A stretch of 64,000 nt of DNA from Corynebacterium mustelae. GTDB taxonomy: Bacteria; Actinomycetota; Actinomycetes; Mycobacteriales; Mycobacteriaceae. The stretch's first letter is position 1. Every line of letters begins with the position of its first letter. The notes under the pieces were generated by a model. The model saw only the letters and a list, made by a program, of their open reading frames with translations. It had not been told where the DNA came from and did not search any database. A program made the translations under genes and the position numbers. The stretch spans positions 2,666,001 to 2,730,000 of the forward strand of contig NZ_CP011542.1 in the NCBI RefSeq assembly GCF_001020985.1. Reading direction: 5' to 3'. Of the stretch, positions 40,919-50,219 are shown in pieces.

Positions 40919-41535
40919 CGGATTACCAGTAAGTTAATTCGCTCACACAGGTACACCGAACCAAATGGGGCATCTACCCGCACCCATCTGCCCGTCCGAG
41001 ATACTCGCAATTGTCGCGGGATCTCCGGTGGCGCAGACTCACCGGGAATAAAACCCAAGGCATTCAACGCAAATATCATCCGCATGGGGATTTCCGCCGT
41101 CATATCCCCATTAGTTGCCGTCAGAACAGTCTGATTAAGCAGGCTCTGTGGTGGACCCAATGCGGAAGAAAACTGACGAGCCAAATCTTTGCCGCTTTGG
41201 TTGAGCCTAAAAACCACGTCGGATGGAATGACATCCACTAATTGAAACCCTGCGGCTGGGGGTAACTCCCCCGCATCCCAGATTACGTCAACTGCGGGCG
41301 CACGGAATTCTTCTGCCACAAACGTTGCGGCCTTTACCACCGAACCATCCCGGGTGATGGTTCCAGCGACCCTACGTGATGCGAGCACCCCAAAGGGGGT
41401 GGACACAAAAACCTCGACGCCTGAATCCAGTTGCTTGAACCGTGCCAACGCCGACTCATCCAATGCCGCCACGCGACGCAATAATGCATTTATTCCCTGG
41501 TCAAAGGGTGTTAGTTGAATGATTTCGTCTGACAT
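40915..41535 (-). CDS. conserved actinobacterial protein of unknown function
   Basis: 206 aa, soluble, mainly beta strands, no signal peptide or membrane segment. The visible pattern is an N-terminal half with VEVFVSTPFGVLASRRVAG and a C-terminal half ending LCERINLLVIR. I do not recognise the family. It follows the thioesterase gene by 17 bp and is probably co-transcribed with it; a shared role in acyl-CoA metabolism is only guilt by location. Confidence 0.6.
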   Translation of the reverse strand: MSDEIIQLTPFDQGINALLRRVAALDESALARFKQLDSGVEVFVSTPFGVLASRRVAGTITRDGSVVKAATFVAEEFRAPAVDVIWDAGELPPAAGFQLVDVIPSDVVFRLNQSGKDLARQFSSALGPPQSLLNQTVLTATNGDMTAEIPMRMIFALNALGFIPGESAPPEIPRQLRVSRTGRWVRVDAPFGSVYLCERINLLVIR

Positions 41536-41552
41536 TGGCTCAAAAGGTGTTT

Positions 41553-41972
41553 CTAAGCAGAGGTAAGTACTTTCATTTCAAAGTCGGTGATTTGACGGGG
41601 GCGAGTGGTGATAACGTCTACTGCAACCTGGACCACTTCAACCACGCAGCACAAATTCCCATCGGCGTCTTTGATCTCTTGCCTGGTGGTAAACGATGTA
41701 TTTCCGATTTCGATTACCTGTGTCTCAACCGTTACTTCAGTGGTATTGGATAGGATCGGTCGCAAATAGTCGGCCTCGATTTTACGAACGAACACCGCTG
41801 GTATTTCCAGTCCGCGTTTGTTGAATTCACGCTGGGCAAAAGCCATACGAGCTTCTTGGGCCAATTCGACATATGCAGCGTTGGTGATGTGATTAAAACG
41901 ATCGAAATCACCCCAACGTACCGGAATCTGCTCGGTATGAATATTGCCGTTGACGTTGGTTGCTTCGCTCAT
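41553..41972 (-). CDS. 4HBT-type acyl-CoA thioesterase
   Basis: 139 aa hotdog fold. The 4HBT active-site stretch VRWGDFDRFNHITNAAYVELAQEARMAF with the catalytic Asp is intact. Such enzymes hydrolyse acyl- or hydroxybenzoyl-CoA; substrate unknown. First gene of a two-gene run with the unknown protein downstream. ATG start. Confidence 0.88.
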   Translation of the reverse strand: MSEATNVNGNIHTEQIPVRWGDFDRFNHITNAAYVELAQEARMAFAQREFNKRGLEIPAVFVRKIEADYLRPILSNTTEVTVETQVIEIGNTSFTTRQEIKDADGNLCCVVEVVQVAVDVITTRPRQITDFEMKVLTSA

Positions 41973-42196
41973 GATGGGTGTTCGTTCTCTTTCCCGTAAC
42001 CTTTAGCTGAATATGTAAATTGTTGGTGTAGGTACCCCACACCAGACAGCATGTTCAATGTTGCCACATACCATACCGCCCGACACAATAGTTTGTTACA
42101 AAAGTAGGCAATCGTGGACAAAACCGCTGCTGAACGCAAAACCGCGACGGTAATCCAAAACAAAGGAAAACCATCGCGGCATATCGGCATAGCCGA

Positions 42197-43867
42197 TTAA
42201 CGGGTCAGTTTGCGGTGAGTAACCCGAGATGGTCGTGCGGCTTCAGCGCCCAAACGTTCCACCTTGTTCTTTTCGTAATCCTCGAAGTTACCTTCAAACC
42301 AGAACCACTTGCCCTCCTCGATATTGCCTTCCCACGCGAGGATATGGGTACAGGTACGGTCAAGGAACCAGCGGTCGTGGGAAATGACCACAGCACAACC
42401 TGGGAACTTCTGCAATGCATTTTCCAACGACGATAGGGTTTCGACATCGAGGTCGTTTGTTGGTTCGTCCAGCAGAATCAAGTTTCCACCTTGTTTCAAC
42501 GTCAAAGCCAGGTTCAGGCGGTTACGCTCACCACCGGAAAGTACCTTCGATGGTTTTTGCTGATCCGCGCCCTTGAAGCCGAAAGCGGAAAGGTACGCGC
42601 GAGACGGCATTTCGTTCTGTCCGACAACGATGTAGTCGAGGCCGTCCGAAACAACTTCCCACACGGTTTTTTCCGGATCAATGTTTTCGCGCCCCTGGTC
42701 TACATAGGACAACTGAACCGTCTGGCCGATCTTGACCTCACCAGCATCTGGTTGCTCTAGACCAACAATGGTCTTAAACAGCGTGGATTTACCCACACCA
42801 TTGGGGCCGATAACTCCGACAATGCCGTTACGAGGCAAGGTGAAAGACAAGTCCTTGATAAGGACACGGCCGTCGAAACCCTTCTCCAAATCGGAAACCT
42901 CTACAACCTGAGCACCAAGGCGTGGCGGGGTTGGGATCTGGATTTCCTCAAAATCGAGCTTCTTGTATTGCTCCGCCTCAGCAACCATCTCCTCATAGCG
43001 GGCAAGACGTGCCTTGGACTTTGCCTGGCGTGCCTTCGTTCCAGAACGCACCCACTCTAATTCGTCCTTCAAGCGTTTTTGCAGCTTCTTGTCTTTCTGG
43101 CCAGCAACTTCCAAACGCTCTGCTTTCTTCTCCAAGTAGGTGGAGTAATTCCCTTCGTATGGGTACAGCTTGCCGCGGTCAACTTCGCAGATCCAACCAG
43201 CCACATGGTCGAGGAAGTAACGGTCGTGGGTAACAGCCAAAACAGCACCTGGATACTTGGCAAGATGCTGCTCCAGCCACAAAACGGATTCCGCGTCTAG
43301 GTGGTTGGTAGGCTCGTCGAGAAGCAACAGATCCGGCTGGGAAAGTAGCAGCTTCGCCAACGCAACCCGGCGGCGCTCACCACCGGAAAGATGGGTAACA
43401 GGTTCATCAGATGGCGGGCAACGCAGCGCTTCCATGGCCTGCTCAATTTTGGAGTCAACCTCCCACGCATCGGCAGCATCCAGTTCTTCCTGGAGTTTGC
43501 CCATTTCTTCCATGAGCTCATCGGTGTAGTTGGTGGCCATTTCTTCTGCGATAGCATCAAAGCGCTTCTTCTTTTCGAAGATGTCGCCTAGGCCCTCTTC
43601 GACGTTTTCACGAACAGTCTTTTCCTCGTTGAGCGGTGGTTCCTGGAGCAGAATGCCCACGGTTGCGCCTGGGTCGAGGAAGGCTTCGCCGTTGGAAGGT
43701 TGGTCAAGCCCGGCCATGATCTTTAAAATCGATGATTTACCAGCACCATTTGGGCCAACCACACCAATCTTGGCGCCTGGATAGAAAGCCATAGTTACGT
43801 TATCAAGAATGACTTTGTCACCAATTGCCTTGCGCACGTTTTTCATCGTGTAGATGAATTCACCCAC
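42197..43867 (-). CDS. ettA: ABC-F translational throttle EttA
   Basis: 556 aa, GTG start with AAGGGG. Two ABC domains with Walker A GPNGAGKSS and GPNGVGKST, and LSGGERRR and LSGGERNR signatures. The P-site tRNA interaction linker (about 240-325) and EttA-length spacing are present, ending VTHRKLTR. It binds the ribosome E site and gates the first peptide bond by energy charge. No membrane part. Confidence 0.94.
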   Translation of the reverse strand: MGEFIYTMKNVRKAIGDKVILDNVTMAFYPGAKIGVVGPNGAGKSSILKIMAGLDQPSNGEAFLDPGATVGILLQEPPLNEEKTVRENVEEGLGDIFEKKKRFDAIAEEMATNYTDELMEEMGKLQEELDAADAWEVDSKIEQAMEALRCPPSDEPVTHLSGGERRRVALAKLLLSQPDLLLLDEPTNHLDAESVLWLEQHLAKYPGAVLAVTHDRYFLDHVAGWICEVDRGKLYPYEGNYSTYLEKKAERLEVAGQKDKKLQKRLKDELEWVRSGTKARQAKSKARLARYEEMVAEAEQYKKLDFEEIQIPTPPRLGAQVVEVSDLEKGFDGRVLIKDLSFTLPRNGIVGVIGPNGVGKSTLFKTIVGLEQPDAGEVKIGQTVQLSYVDQGRENIDPEKTVWEVVSDGLDYIVVGQNEMPSRAYLSAFGFKGADQQKPSKVLSGGERNRLNLALTLKQGGNLILLDEPTNDLDVETLSSLENALQKFPGCAVVISHDRWFLDRTCTHILAWEGNIEEGKWFWFEGNFEDYEKNKVERLGAEAARPSRVTHRKLTR

Positions 43868-44002
43868 GTTGATTTTCCCCTTAAATAGAATAGGACAGTT
43901 TGGTTGTTAAGGGTACATCATCTTGGCCGCAACAGCACCACCAGCACAGCAGGGTAGATGCAACATCACAACCCTATCTGCCCTTCTGGTATCACCGAAG
44001 AA

Positions 44003-44656
44003 TCAGGCAACCATGTGGGTAGATGCAGTTGCCTTGGAAGGATGCATATCGTGGGTGGGATCAGGGACAGCAAAACTCTCGGTTTTATTATTCCCTGCAG
44101 CTGCCCGATCGTCAGCATTAGAGTCCATAGTGACGGGCATTTCTGGTAAGTGGCTGACATCCTTGCACCCCTCGACGGCAGATGCCTGCGGTTGCAGGAT
44201 GTCAGGCTCCGGCGGGTATTTGCTGAAATCCGCACCACCGGTTTCCACCTGCGGCATGGGATTGCGACGGAATTGCAATGCGTAGTTTCGCATTTCAAAA
44301 CCAACATATGTTGCACGCAAAATAGTTTTGGACATCGTATTGCCAGTTCCCGAATCTTGCCACTCTTGGGTGGTGAGGAAGCCTACACAGATCACCGGTT
44401 TTCCTTTTCGGACGGAAGCATGTACGTTCTTCGCTAGATTTCCCCAGCATTCCACATCGATATATAGCTGATCCCGGTCGATGTAGTTAGCATCCTCGTT
44501 TGGCGGAATAGTCGAGACATCATCTTGTGATCTAGGCATACGCCGCACCCGGCGCGACGCAGCTATCCGGAACCGGGTCAGAGTGGTTCCACTAGCAAAG
44601 ACTTTAAGACTCGGGTCCTGGGTAAGGTGCCCGATAAGGGTAATGGCTTGTTGCAT
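44003..44656 (-). CDS. single-stranded-DNA-binding-protein-like protein
   Basis: 217 aa, ATG with AGGAGG 6 bp upstream. The N-terminal OB-fold (1-120) matches SSB: ITLIGHLTQDPSLKVFASGTTL and VECWGNLAKNVHASVRKGKPV. The C-terminal 90 residues are low complexity and lack the acidic DDDIPF-type tip that recruits partners, ending STHMVA. A second, canonical SSB is likely elsewhere in the genome. Role beyond DNA binding unknown. Confidence 0.75.
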   Translation of the reverse strand: MQQAITLIGHLTQDPSLKVFASGTTLTRFRIAASRRVRRMPRSQDDVSTIPPNEDANYIDRDQLYIDVECWGNLAKNVHASVRKGKPVICVGFLTTQEWQDSGTGNTMSKTILRATYVGFEMRNYALQFRRNPMPQVETGGADFSKYPPEPDILQPQASAVEGCKDVSHLPEMPVTMDSNADDRAAAGNNKTESFAVPDPTHDMHPSKATASTHMVA

Positions 44657-44942
44657 GGATGGCCTCCTAAAACCAAAGTGACGGTACGGGAGAAAAACAC
44701 AACCAATTTCTGGCCCATTGCCAGTTCACAGCGTTTTTCTGTTTCACAATCACTATGTATCGAATGCGGAAGCCACCACAATGTTTTTAAGCCGAAACTC
44801 CAAAATCTGTGGAATTCAACCTGCGCTTTATAGTTATCCACATTAATCCCTCCCAAAGCTGGCAAATTTTTGCATGATTTGCATAACTTTCCCGCATATA
44901 TACGTGGGTTTCGGGTGGCTATCGTCACAGCGTGTTTTTAAC

Positions 44943-46991
44943 TTAGTCGCGGTTAAACGATTGGTCGTGGTATGTGGAAATATTATCCGATTCACCCCGA
45001 TTCATTGCCGCAAGCATTTCATTATAGGCATCCAGGTCGCCTTCCCCAGATTCTTCTGCCCGTTTATCGTATTCTTTTGCTTCCTTGCGATCATCCTTAA
45101 GCCATTGGAGGAACAATGTGCCAAATACGACGGTCAGCGGGAATGAACCAGAAGCCCAGGCAATGCCACCGCCAACGTTCTGGTCGTGCATGAGGTCAAC
45201 CCCCCACGGCAAAAGCAAGGACCTATAGAAATCTTCTGCCAAGATTTCCGAGAGCTGCATAAGGTAGACACCGAAATATAGGTGAAATGGCATGGAGAAC
45301 ACTAACCATGCCAGTCGGCTGACAACCGTGTTGTCCCTGGGTTTCGGATCGGAGCCGATCATATCCCAGTAGTAAATGTAGCCGGACAGTAAGAATACCC
45401 AGTTCATAATCAAATGTCCTGCGTGTTCGGAAACCATAAGGTCATACCACGGAGTGATATACAGCAGATAGAAAATAGTAATGAACTGAATGGTATTGAC
45501 CGCCGGGTGCATGATTACCCGCAGGAAAGTGGAATCCAAGAATGCTTGAACCCATTCGTGCAGTCCCGGCTGCTGTGGATTAGGTTCGGTGACAGTTAAC
45601 ATCAGCCGAAGTGGGGCACCAAGTACGAGAAATACCGGTATGACCATCGATAATGTCATATGCGCCACCATGTGCATGGAGAACATGGCTGGCATATACA
45701 AACCAATCCCGGAGCTCATGGCCAGACCTAACGTGACGGTGCCTAATACCCACCAAAAGGTACGGTGCCACGGCCACGCAACATTGCGCTTGCGCAATTG
45801 GTACAGCCCGTAGCAATAACTGCCGAGCAGAGCGATCGCAAGTGTGGTGAACATGATATCGAAGCGCCATACTGTCCACACTGACCATACGGTCGGTTTG
45901 ATGGTGAGGTCGTAGCCCATTTCCAATGCCATTGGAGAAAGATCAAACACGCGTGGTGGCGGTGGCGGGGTGCGACCTAAGGAGATCGCCACCCCCACTG
46001 TCGCCGCCATGACAACTAATTCCACGATGCTTACCCGAATAAAGGCCCGCTGGTCGCCGGTTCTTAACCGTGGCATGGTGCTATTTCGGTGCCACAATCC
46101 GAACAACGCAAGCAGCAGGGTGAGCACGAATTTGGCGACAATCACTTTGCCGTAGCCGGAGGTGAACAGGTCGGAAAACCGCACCCGAATCGCAGCGTTA
46201 ATTACACCGGATAGAGCCATAGCAATGATGGAGATAAGGGCGATCGTCGAAAAGCGGCGCACCGCTACTGCCATTCCCGGTCCGAGCCGACGACCGTGTG
46301 CAACCAGTCCGAATAGACCGCCTACCCACAACATCATGAATAGTAAGTGCCACAGCAAAGAATTAGTGCCGTAATCGTGATCGCCGCCGGAGGCTGAGTG
46401 CCCTTCCAGGCCCAGCGGTGCAACTATAGCGATGGCACCAAGAAGCCACACCGGCTGCCACATCCACGTTTTTGCCAGAATCAACGCGCCGATGCCAACA
46501 ACCAGTGCAATCGCCGCGGAGCCTAGCCATGCTTGCGATTCCGCCACTTGGGACAGCGCGACCGACCAATTGCGTGGTTTCACCGCTTCGGAAAACGGCT
46601 GGCCGGAGACGTCGGAAAGCACCAGCGGCACCATAAGTGATGAAATCATGGCAAAACACAGCGCGGCAATTGCCCCGGTGCGGCTGGCGATCACGCCGTC
46701 GACGTTTAACGACGTCTTACGGAGATCACCGGGTTGCGGTGAAATGAAAAACGCGGCGCTAAGAAATGATCCCACCGACAACGCGGCACATAGCCAGGCG
46801 ACCGCCCGGAAGAATGGTAAGCCCGCAGTTGTTATGGGCCCAGGATCGGGGATACCCAGCGCTGCCAGCGACTCCCCCAGGAAACCCCACGCGATGACGG
46901 CACCCACAAGCCCAGCCACAGCCATCGCCGCGACATAGATGGGCCAGGATGATCGAACCGAAGCGGATTGGGGAGTTTTCACATCAACCAT
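44943..46991 (-). CDS. CopD/CtaG fusion: copper handling and cytochrome c oxidase assembly
   Basis: 682 aa from the ATG at 46991; a GTG at 47012 is an alternative, neither has a clear Shine-Dalgarno. An N-terminal CopD-like region with about nine membrane segments precedes a C-terminal CtaG_caa3-like region (about 400-640, with MHMVAHMTLSMVIPVFLVLG). Similar fusions occur in mycobacteria (Rv0102). Probably supplies copper to cytochrome oxidase. It contains one CGTCGAAAAGC word (46245). Confidence 0.85.
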   Translation of the reverse strand: MVDVKTPQSASVRSSWPIYVAAMAVAGLVGAVIAWGFLGESLAALGIPDPGPITTAGLPFFRAVAWLCAALSVGSFLSAAFFISPQPGDLRKTSLNVDGVIASRTGAIAALCFAMISSLMVPLVLSDVSGQPFSEAVKPRNWSVALSQVAESQAWLGSAAIALVVGIGALILAKTWMWQPVWLLGAIAIVAPLGLEGHSASGGDHDYGTNSLLWHLLFMMLWVGGLFGLVAHGRRLGPGMAVAVRRFSTIALISIIAMALSGVINAAIRVRFSDLFTSGYGKVIVAKFVLTLLLALFGLWHRNSTMPRLRTGDQRAFIRVSIVELVVMAATVGVAISLGRTPPPPPRVFDLSPMALEMGYDLTIKPTVWSVWTVWRFDIMFTTLAIALLGSYCYGLYQLRKRNVAWPWHRTFWWVLGTVTLGLAMSSGIGLYMPAMFSMHMVAHMTLSMVIPVFLVLGAPLRLMLTVTEPNPQQPGLHEWVQAFLDSTFLRVIMHPAVNTIQFITIFYLLYITPWYDLMVSEHAGHLIMNWVFLLSGYIYYWDMIGSDPKPRDNTVVSRLAWLVFSMPFHLYFGVYLMQLSEILAEDFYRSLLLPWGVDLMHDQNVGGGIAWASGSFPLTVVFGTLFLQWLKDDRKEAKEYDKRAEESGEGDLDAYNEMLAAMNRGESDNISTYHDQSFNRD

Positions 46992-47212
46992 GCAGTCAAC
47001 ACTAATACTCACACCGTTTCGAAAGACATTTCACCCTGTTAGCACACCGAACATAATATCTTTTATTATTTTCTGACCATTCCAGCTCACCCCATCACTG
47101 CGTCTCCTTGTACCTAAGACATTTCGCAACCCCCGACGACCCAGGTTTCGTTTATCGCTGGTTAGTGTATATATTGCTACCGTCGGCCAAGTGCGCTAAC
47201 CTTTTATTGCTT

Positions 47213-47286
47213 GCCTCCATAGCTCAGTGGATTAGAGCTGCCGGCTTCTACCCGGTAGGTCGCGGGTTCGAATCCTGCTGGGGGCG
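47213..47286 (+). tRNA. tRNA-Arg (anticodon TCT)
   Basis: 74 nt. Acceptor GCCTCCA / TGGGGGC (one G-T pair), anticodon loop CTTCTAC, T loop GGTTCGAATCC, no encoded CCA. It borders the small-gene cluster with AAA ATPase at 47.3-49.8 kb, so it may have served as an insertion site. Confidence 0.96.
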
Positions 47287-47292
47287 CACATC

Positions 47293-47337
47293 AAAACCCC
47301 ATTTCACCTGCGAAAAATCCGGTGGAGTGGGGTTTTT
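47293..47337 (+). terminator. terminator after tRNA-Arg
   Basis: 12-bp stem CCCCATTTCACC with GGTGGAGTGGGG (two G-U pairs), flanked by AAAA and TTTTT. Confidence 0.85.
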
Positions 47338-47383
47338 AGGTGTCATTTGTCGATATTGCAACGACACGTATTTCTTCACACCA

Positions 47384-47755
47384 CTACCGCACCTCAAAAA
47401 CCAAACCAAAATCAGTTTCGTTAAGATCACCGGCAAAGCAATCCAGGTGGAAGTGAGTACCGGATATGTCATTCGGTTCGAAATACTCCACAAGGTTGTC
47501 CCCTATTACGCGAAACGCTTGCTTATTGCTGCCGATAACCAAGGTTATTTCGTTCTCAATATCCACGGCTAGCCGATCGGTGGCGTCGACAAGCGGAACG
47601 ATCCGAAGTTCGGAAATGCGCTGTGGCGAATCTGCGATAGCGGCAACGGGTACCGCTACTTCTTCCGTGACACTGTGGAAGATTCGCCCGAGTTGGTGCA
47701 GTTCAGATACCGTTCCGACGATACTTAATTGAGTGTCACCATACACTTCCAGCAT
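47384..47755 (-). CDS. small protein, resembles immunity protein family Imm32
   Basis: 123 aa, no signal or membrane segment. Strand-rich N-terminus (LSIVGTVSELHQLGRIF), then LAVDIENEITLVIGS and a late HFHLDCFAGDLN block, the layout of Imm32-type immunity proteins. The match is by eye and tentative. Last gene of the five-gene leftward run beginning with the AAA ATPase; no toxin partner seen. Confidence 0.5.
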   Translation of the reverse strand: MLEVYGDTQLSIVGTVSELHQLGRIFHSVTEEVAVPVAAIADSPQRISELRIVPLVDATDRLAVDIENEITLVIGSNKQAFRVIGDNLVEYFEPNDISGTHFHLDCFAGDLNETDFGLVFEVR

Positions 47756-47760
47756 GGCGA

Positions 47761-47976
47761 TTATCCCTCCAGAATTTCCAGATCATCTGGTTCAAACATG
47801 ACGAGTCGTTCGGCACCGTCGAGTTTCACGGCGTAGCCATAAACTGTCTCGTTTTCACTGCTTATTCCGCAAATTTTTCCACTATCACCACAATGATTTC
47901 CGCTTTTTGTTATTCGCACCCGTGCCCCAAAATCCTGAGCAAAGTTGGTCGGTGACGTTGGAAAATTTTCACTCAT
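47761..47976 (-). CDS. small SH3-like-fold protein of the immunity-type cluster
   Basis: 71 aa from the ATG at 47976, with GGGG 8 bp upstream; the longer frame is not needed. Compact, Gly- and Asp-rich, with RVRITKSGNHCGDSGKI and EDVYGYAVKLDGAERLVMF-like strands, suggestive of an SH3-like barrel seen in several immunity-cluster proteins. Its start overlaps the upstream gene's end by 8 bp, so translation is coupled. Function unknown. Confidence 0.5.
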   Translation of the reverse strand: MSENFPTSPTNFAQDFGARVRITKSGNHCGDSGKICGISSENETVYGYAVKLDGAERLVMFEPDDLEILEG

Positions 47977-48277
47977 CAATATCCCCTTCCCACCGCATAT
48001 AAAAGAAGTGTTCACCTGGCGGTAATTGCCGCGAAATTCGTTTCGTGTCGCAGATAATTTCTAAATTCTGCGTTTCAAACTGCGGAAAATCACACAAGAC
48101 TTCGGTCATTGCAACGCTGATCGCTTCTTTTTCTTCCCAAGCAAGCGGCGATTCTACTATTATTTTCAACCGAAAAACATTCGGATCATCGCTAAAAATT
48201 ATGGCGCGGACTTTGGGGCATATCTGCCCAAGAAACGCCTGCAATAGCGATAGTTTTAATCCAGATTCAAAACGCAT
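47969..48277 (-). CDS. small protein, resembles immunity protein family Imm39
   Basis: 102 aa. LLQAFLGQICPKVRAIIFS followed by WEEKEAISVAMTEVLCDFP recalls the Imm39 layout (helix, strand, acidic helix with a late tE); tentative. It follows the Imm33-like gene by 3 bp and overlaps the next start, so the whole run is one operon. Confidence 0.5.
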   Translation of the reverse strand: MRFESGLKLSLLQAFLGQICPKVRAIIFSDDPNVFRLKIIVESPLAWEEKEAISVAMTEVLCDFPQFETQNLEIICDTKRISRQLPPGEHFFYMRWEGDIDE

Positions 48278-48280
48278 ATC

Positions 48281-48619
48281 CTAACTTATTCCCGGGGCTT
48301 CGAAATAGACATCTTCGTACCCTTCATGGTCGATGACGAATCTAAACCCGCATTCCAGCCCCAGATACGGCATAACCTCCGGCAGGGTTTCAGCAATATG
48401 TTCAATGCACATCACGTCGAAGAAATCATCTTCCCCGGTGTTTGCACCGCAGAATAAAAACCACGTTATCTCGTTAGGGTCGTCAGTCATCGGAAATTCC
48501 CGCAGACCGTAGGTTGGTATTTTTCCTAGAGTTTTCAACGCAATCGCAATCCGGGTTCCGGGCTTCGGGTAGTCAAAGGCAGAGCCGTATTTCTTGCAGA
48601 TTTCCGCAGCTTTATCCAT
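48281..48619 (-). CDS. Imm33-like immunity protein
   Basis: 112 aa. The block FFDVMCIEHIAETLPEVM with YLGLECGFRFVIDHEGYEDVYFE matches the Imm33/DUF2185-type pattern (acidic-aromatic dyad, LPP-like turn, YEDV end). Such proteins neutralise polymorphic toxins. It sits 42 bp after the AAA ATPase gene, in the same direction. No toxin gene found nearby. Confidence 0.6.
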   Translation of the reverse strand: MDKAAEICKKYGSAFDYPKPGTRIAIALKTLGKIPTYGLREFPMTDDPNEITWFLFCGANTGEDDFFDVMCIEHIAETLPEVMPYLGLECGFRFVIDHEGYEDVYFEAPGIS

Positions 48620-48660
48620 GCGCCTAGGCTACCACCGCACCGCATTATATTCCTGGCGTT

Positions 48661-49812
48661 TTAGGAGAAATTTTTAAAAGGATAGTTGCTTTGCGACGAT
48701 TCCAGGTACTCCTTAAAATAGGGCAGTCGAAACGACAATTTCCCCCAGGCAGTCGCCGCAACTACCTCTTTTATCAGCAATCTGGCGCGCACGTCGGAAA
48801 GCGAAGTCACTTGTTTACCTAGCCGCTGCGCGATGGCCGATAGTTCTGCTTGACTGTTTTCATCCATCACAGCAGCCATTGCTTCGATGAACTGGGTTTC
48901 GGAACGTGTGAGATACTTCAATTCTGGCTGGTGCACCTGGGTGCCCAATGAATTGATCGCGACGTGGTTAATCGCATCAACTTCTTCGACGTCAATGTGA
49001 TCTTTCCCGGCGCGTTTCGCCTGCCCCCAGGCCAAAGAGCCGGTTAATTGCACCAGGTAGGGGTGCCCTTTGGCAAAGGCGGCTGCGGCTTCTGCTGCTG
49101 GTTGACTAAACGCAATCCCGGATTTTGCGGCAGTGATGATAAGCGTATCGACCGATTCTTGGTGCGATAACGGCTGTAATTCCACACGCACACCACGTCG
49201 AATAAACGTAGTGCCAGGGTGGTGTAAAAGGCTGTCTACGCCATGGCTTAGCCCCGCCACAACGAGACTAATATCGACGCCATCACGAATTAGGTCTTGA
49301 TATGCGGTTGCAATTATCGCCATTTCTTCTGGGTCGATGTGTTGTACTTCGTCAATCGAGATGACAATACCGGTGCCGTGCAGCGCTAACAGGTCGCTTA
49401 ATTCCCGTAAACTACTGTTGAGTGTCGGTTGCGGTTGTTGGGTTTGGGTTTGCTCAGTGGTGATTCCGCCCAATCCGGCAATAGTGGCTCCAGTAATTCT
49501 ACGGCCAGCTGGCGGGTCAATCTGGTGAATTTTGTTCGCAATGGTAGAGCTCACCAGGGTTTCCACCGGGTTCCGGTCAGTGGTATGTACACGTATCGGA
49601 ATCCAACCGGCTTGGGACGCTATTTCTTCCAGTTCTGTCACCAAGGCAGTTTTCCCGATACCACGTAAACCGCTGATAACTAAGGTGCGGCCTTGGTCAC
49701 CGGGGAAGGAATCTAACGCTGCCATATACGAATCTAGTATGGCCTGTCGACCAGCCCATACTTGCGGCACGATTCCAAAGGCGGGACGAAATGGATTTTT
49801 AGCTACAGCCAT
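48661..49812 (-). CDS. AAA+ ATPase, ORC1/CDC6-like
   Basis: 383 aa from the ATG at 49812; the frame could begin 16 codons earlier. Walker A GLRGIGKTALV near residue 50, Walker B IVISIDEVQHID, and arginine/sensor regions of a STAND/ORC-like ATPase. A winged-helix-like C-terminus follows (LTRSETQFIEAMAAV onwards). Such ATPases pair with small partner proteins in defence or polymorphic-toxin loci. It leads the five-gene run; upstream lie four ATTTATCGG copies, some within the alternative N-terminal extension. Confidence 0.75.
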   Translation of the reverse strand: MAVAKNPFRPAFGIVPQVWAGRQAILDSYMAALDSFPGDQGRTLVISGLRGIGKTALVTELEEIASQAGWIPIRVHTTDRNPVETLVSSTIANKIHQIDPPAGRRITGATIAGLGGITTEQTQTQQPQPTLNSSLRELSDLLALHGTGIVISIDEVQHIDPEEMAIIATAYQDLIRDGVDISLVVAGLSHGVDSLLHHPGTTFIRRGVRVELQPLSHQESVDTLIITAAKSGIAFSQPAAEAAAAFAKGHPYLVQLTGSLAWGQAKRAGKDHIDVEEVDAINHVAINSLGTQVHQPELKYLTRSETQFIEAMAAVMDENSQAELSAIAQRLGKQVTSLSDVRARLLIKEVVAATAWGKLSFRLPYFKEYLESSQSNYPFKNFS

Positions 49813-49836
49813 GGTTACTACTGTACCTATACCCCA

Positions 49837-49885
49837 GCCGATAAATCCGATAAATTTCATATTGGCCGATAAATCCGATAAATTT
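49837..49885 (-). repeat. four ATTTATCGG direct repeats at the ATPase start
   Basis: The 21-mer GCCGATAAATCCGATAAATTT occurs twice with a 28-bp period (49837, 49865), and each contains two CCGATAAAT units. On the minus strand this is ATTTATCGG four times, just upstream of the probable ATG at 49812. Position and spacing suggest a regulator-binding array. Confidence 0.75.
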
Positions 49886-50219
49886 TGCGTCTCACTTGCG
49901 GCGCCTCGGTCAGCAACATTAACAGCACAACCACAAGCCGACGGTTGACAATTTATCAGCGCCCGAGAAACGTCTTTCTGGTGCAGATTTTCGGGAAGAA
50001 GATTGCATACCAGGATGGTACCCCGTTGATATTGTGTCCAGTTTCAATACACATGACGATCAGCATATTGCCGCTTGAAACACCCACCTTATACCGGCAA
50101 ATAAGAACACCCTTGATAGGAAATTTTTCGGGGACATGGTTGACGTTGCGACCACCTAAACCCGGCTAGGGCTCTACATTCGTTTTTGGTAGTCAATGAT
50201 TCCCTCCCCGATCACCACC
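49886..50219. other. non-coding region upstream of the ATPase
   Basis: About 330 bp without a convincing gene; should hold the promoter of the ATPase operon. Contains an ATTTATC word in the opposite orientation (CAATTTATCAGCG, 49949). Followed by the long hairpin at 50220. Confidence 0.45.

Noticed and set aside
44578..44928. 116-codon frame over the start of the SSB-like gene
   Set aside because: Overlaps a gene with a strong ribosome site; codon pattern is not protein-like.
49837..49885. Possible short CRISPR-type array
   Set aside because: Repeat units and spacers are far too short, and no cas gene is present.
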